A stretch of DNA of 64,000 bases from Paramacrobiotus metropolitanus (Eukaryota > Tardigrada > Eutardigrada > Parachela > Macrobiotidae), in NCBI RefSeq assembly GCF_019649055.1, contig NW_026570308.1, forward strand, positions 186,001 to 250,000. Direction: 5' to 3'. Numbering within the stretch: position 1 is the stretch's first letter; each line of letters opens with the position of its first letter. A model generated the notes under the pieces. It was not told where the DNA came from. It did no database searches and worked only from the letters and a program-made list of their open reading frames with translations. This document shows, in pieces, positions 60,401 to 64,000 of this stretch. The position numbers and the translations under genes are program-made.

Positions 60401-63090
60401 TTAGAAATTTTAGTGACGGCTGATTCTGGTGTTAAACGGTGAAAAATGGGAACAATATTGGACAAAAATGTGTTTGATTTTTGATTGTTGCACCCTGTGA
60501 TTTTAGAATTAAATGCCAAATTATATTTAATACCAGTATTGGATATATCCAAAGATTATGGTTTTCTTGGAAATTTTGAATGCTTTTTGGCCATTTTCGT
60601 TTTGAAGTATTTTGGCAATTTCTAAAAAAAGGTGGTATAAAAATTCTGAAGTTTTTCTGCCTGAGCTGATACGGATAATAAGAGCTGAAATACAGCGAAA
60701 AATTTGAACGCCTAAAATCAGGCCAATAGAGAGAGAAGTTGAAGAAAAATATTTTTAAAATTAAAAGTGCGCCTAATCTGTCCTGCGCAGACATGCACCG
60801 CTTACAAAACAAAATTACCAGTATCCATCAGACTGAAAAAAATTCAACGACAAAATAATTAAAACATGGTGAAATTTCTTTTAAGCTGAGTATTGAAAGG
60901 AGATTAGCGGCAGTTAAAACTAACAGTATGTATGGTTGTTGATATCCATTTGCGCGGCACAGTACTACGATTTGTGCGTATTTGCGTTAGATTTCAAATT
61001 GTCAGGTATTTACAATAATACAGTGTAAATACTGCCGACACCCACAGAACTGTCACAAAAAGGGCTACTGAAATCTTTAAGGGTTATCAAATCTTTAAAT
61101 TAATTACACAATTTTATAAAGTTTCCTGTGAATCCAACTGTGGAAGGGAAAGTCTGCTAACGTCAGTCCTGTTAAACTCAGTTTAAATTTAATTAAGTTA
61201 ATACATAAATCCATGCGTGTGTTAAATTCAGTTCTGGTGTTCGGGTAAAATATGTATTACGTTAGCTCAAACTTTCAAAGGTAATCCATCCAACAATAAA
61301 ATAAATTTATTTTTATGAATTTTCTTGTGGGTATATCGTGCGCCGCGGCGGATACGGTTAACAGAAAGTGAACCGATTATTAATTCCTTTTTGATTTATG
61401 TACGAACTGCCGTTGAACAGGCCCTTCCGATAATGCCGTAAAAAAAGAGCGTTGTTAGATCGGCATAATCAAATCGTTACGTGTAGCGTTAATTCTGCCG
61501 GTCTCCTGCGATTTGCATAACTTACCGCTCCGATGAAAGGCAGGCGTGGAAAATAATTTTACATGCCAGCTTGATTGCTAAAAATAATTCTTTTCTGGCT
61601 GTTTAATTGCAGATTATTTTTTTATGGTACATAATTTCTTATTAAATATAAACTTAATTCGTGCGGCATTTCACACTAACTGTGTAGTCGAAATAAATAT
61701 CTACTGGAACATTTTAAACAAAATAAAACCGGTCAAAATCCACACAGGCAATGCCAGTATTGTTTTTCTGTAATTCTGTGACCAAAAACATAAATTAGCG
61801 ACAAAATTGGGATTAAGAAAATATAAACTTGGAAATATATTTTTAAAATGATTTATCAGGAAATTCCGCACACAATTATGAGCCATTTAAAATTGTTTAG
61901 TGTTGAAATAAAAGCCACTATAAATTACGCAGCTGTTGACTAAGCGGTAGAATAATAAAATAACATTAAAAATATTGAAATGTTTTGCTAAAAATATTTT
62001 AGCGGCTATTTACTATACGTACCGCGAAGCCGGTTGCGAGCGTGCATATTCCAGAGAGAAAATTTTATAAATAATCTTAAAATAGCCATATCCAATTTGG
62101 GATGACGATAAGGATCAGGAATGCAGTGTACATGAGTGTGTGAAGCGTTTGATTGCCAAATGACGCTGCAGACGTTTTTAGCGGTAATCATTCAGCGGCG
62201 CTGCAGACACGGCAACAGTTGTTGTGTTTGATTTATCCAAATGAGGCCAGTGAAGCCGATTTGGGTCCAGTTTAGATGGAGATGGCAGTGGAGTGATTGG
62301 CCACGGTGAAAACACTACACAGTCCGATGGATGCGCCTGATAAGGCCCATTAATGCCGCTGACCTTCTCCAAAAAATGCGGTCGTTTCTTCTTTAATTGG
62401 GAAATTTAACCGGAAAATGATTTCCTCTTTGGTTATCGGTCAGAGAAAAATTCGTAGAAAATCTCAAGAATGCACTTAACTCCAAAAATGATGTACATTC
62501 AATAAAACGTGCTGTAATGTTTTTAAATTCAGAAAAAAAATAATTATATAATTAGGAAGAATTAAGGAAAAAATTCTGTAAAAAATATTCTGCTGATTTG
62601 AAAATATTGGAAATTATTTAAGAGCAAGTGGAGATAGATTGCAGTATGCGCTGATGAAATAGCTGGAGAAAATTATGCTGAATTCAGCAGAAAAAAAACC
62701 GGCTAAAATGGATGATGGACGAGTTGTGCGTGTGTTTGTCCAGTCAGCGGCGCGCTGAACGAAATGGACTGTGCGCGTGTTGACGGACGGTTAAATGATG
62801 CGATAAGAGATTATCTGCTCCGTGTGTTACTCACCCGCCGCTACAGCGACGCACAGTGAAAAATCGCTGTTTTTACTTTTTAATTTTTTTTAAAAAATGT
62901 GCAGTAGCTACTATATATGTACTGCTGTAACCGGTGGGATGATTGGTGCCAAATTAAATTAACTAAATTATTGAACCGGAATTACTGCTGTACGACAGTG
63001 TGCGTATCATTTGCTTCCTTGGGCGAAGTTTTTATAAATCTAATTTGATTAACGCGTCAGTAAAAATTTTATTAATTAGTTCAATCTATA

Positions 63091-63990
63091 GTAATGCAAT
63101 TACCATGTGAAAAACTGAACTGTGAACATGAGCACGTAACTTATGTAAAGTGAAATGTATGGTGATAAGTAGATAATCCCCAGTTCTGAGCCATCACACT
63201 ACGGTATTCCATGCTTTATCTAGCTTACACTTTGCAACTACTTTTAATGGAGATATCTTACCAGGCTGCTGGAGAATGTTTTAACTAATTTTGAAATTCG
63301 AAACCACCTGAATGTCGTGTTTTCAAATTACCCATACGATTCACGGTCATGTGAACTGGGGAATAAAAAAGACTAATTTCAGGGAAAATAATAATAAGTG
63401 GGTGAAAATGAAAATTATTATTATTACCTTTATTATTACTTGAAATTATTATTGCCAGAAGTGAAAATTATTATTATTATTATTACATGAAATGAAATTA
63501 TGATTACCTGAAATGAAAATTATTACCTATTTTTTTAAATCAATCCAATCAAATTAAATACTTCGTAAATATATAAATATATTTCTAAGTAAATGTTTCA
63601 TAAATCAACGAAATCCGCAGTACTGCCATTACATGTACAAAAAGTAAGTTTTTTTTCATAGCGTAACTTTACAGCGCATCGTTATTTACAAGCTCTATCA
63701 AAGGATTTACAACAGATCTGAGCCAACACACTACAATATTTCATGCAAAGTTAGAGAACGACTGTAGTCTGTAACGAGTGCCTTTCGCTAACATTACAGT
63801 ACTGTTCGTCTGTTTTCACCTCCGTTTACTGGAAGATATTTTACCAAGCTGTTGAAAATGTTCTTTTGGTTAATTTTTGAGAATTTCTTACTTTTTGGGT
63901 TTACGATGTATGATTCCCGGTCGATCGTGGGGGAAATAAAAAAGAATAAATTCAAGGAAATCAGTATTAAATGACGTGAAAATGTGGAGT
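63091..63990. repeat. Pair of diverged direct repeats (about 320-370 bp each)
   Basis: Segments 63091-63410 and 63618-63990 align along their length in the same orientation. Both have the GAGCCA-CACTAC motif copy, then a match of TGGAGATATCTTACCAGGCT to TGGAAGATATTTTACCAAGC, and end with GGGAATAAAAAAGA/GGAAATAAAAAAGA. The 16-bp motif therefore sits inside a longer unit in these two cases. The second copy may continue past the window. Confidence 0.75.
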
Positions 63991-64000
63991 AAATGGTCCG

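Larger units (their letters stand above)
40356..63737. repeat. Dispersed 16-bp motif family, consensus ATCGTAGTGTRRTGGC
   Basis: Plus-strand copies start at 13466, 40356, 43659, 45050, 46390, 47419, 48322, 50103, 51026, 52608, 55361, 56818, 58096, 59558. Minus-strand copies lie at 14259-14274, 39815-39830, 54114-54129, 60956-60971, 63190-63205, 63722-63737. Each keeps a CGTAG (or TGTAG) core and a GGC/GGT 3' end with a few changes between. The core resembles the 5' part and A box of a tRNA such as tRNA-Val. Some copies have a B-box-like block downstream (AATTCGAATCC at about 45114), so decayed tRNA-derived SINEs are possible. Copies at 45050 and 46390 also share AAGTTTTGA(T)GAAGCG downstream. 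Confidence 0.6.
46041..64000. other. 18-kb region without recognisable exons (large Mind bomb intron or intergenic)
   Basis: After the normal donor at 46041 I find no ankyrin, RING or other domain on either strand. The sequence is AT-rich with GC-rich islands at about 47.9-48.3, 49.3-49.6, 50.4-50.75, 51.8-52.3, 53.1-53.6, 54.6-54.9, 55.9-56.25, 57.2-57.5, 58.6-59.2, 60.05-60.25 and 62.7-62.87 kb. The longest open frames (up to 188 aa) lie in these islands, are Pro/Arg/Ser-rich and overlap frames on the other strand, as expected of GC-rich non-coding DNA. Low-complexity TAATAAAA runs occupy 54370-54590, and ATT repeats 63390-63530. Copies of the 16-bp motif are concentrated here. The islands could be enhancers or promoters of unseen transcripts. 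Confidence 0.6.

Noticed and set aside
1-64000. CRISPR arrays, bacterial operons, rRNA
   Set aside because: None present; the repeats found are minisatellites, hairpins or intronic tandem arrays in a metazoan-type sequence.

Overview
This window is eukaryotic. Its genes are split into many short exons with GT-AG introns, GC-rich coding sequence sits in AT-rich introns, and there are no bacterial signals. The gene set (Cables, Piwi-clade Argonautes, Mind bomb, astacin-fold secreted proteins) is metazoan. A small-genome invertebrate, perhaps an ecdysozoan such as a tardigrade or micro-crustacean, would fit, but the sequence does not settle this. All gene models were assembled by eye from splice sites, reading phase and, where available, comparison of the two paralogues in the window.

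Layout. 1-1340: non-coding, with two abutting hairpins (546-644 and 645-919). 1375-3879 and 4518-7166 (+): a tandem pair of secreted astacin-like genes whose zinc-binding catalytic motif is destroyed in the same way. A third copy survives only as a broken last-exon fragment on the minus strand near 8.6-8.75 kb. 9194-9264 (-): a tRNA-Trp(CCA). 9.3-12.5 kb: intergenic, with a TAA-rich minisatellite and a probable non-autonomous transposon (10785-11859). 12724-20434 (-): an eight-exon Cables homologue (779 aa) with repeat-rich introns. 21753-28783 (+): an intact 20-exon Piwi-clade Argonaute (880 aa), divergent from Cables across a 1.3-kb spacer. 30965-37788 (+): a tandem Piwi paralogue with the same exon skeleton. 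It has lost two catalytic aspartates and the N-terminal RG-containing exon, and it carries a one-base deletion and an in-frame TAG. 38532-46040 (+): the first twelve exons of Mind bomb, from the MIB/HERC2-ZZ-MIB/HERC2 region into the ankyrin repeats. 46041-64000: 18 kb with no recognisable exon, AT-rich with GC-rich islands and many copies of a 16-bp motif.

Biology. The Piwi pair would act in germline small-RNA silencing: the intact copy looks slicer-competent and the second is a dead or dying paralogue. Mind bomb is an E3 ligase of Notch-ligand endocytosis. Cables links cyclin-dependent kinases to other kinases. The astacin-like proteins are predicted secreted pseudoproteases with an unrecognised C-terminal domain. 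I see no sign that these genes form one pathway. The most notable points are the paired pseudoproteases, the catalytically disarmed Piwi paralogue with its preserved exon structure, the 18-kb tail after the last visible Mind bomb exon, and the recurrent 16-bp motif.
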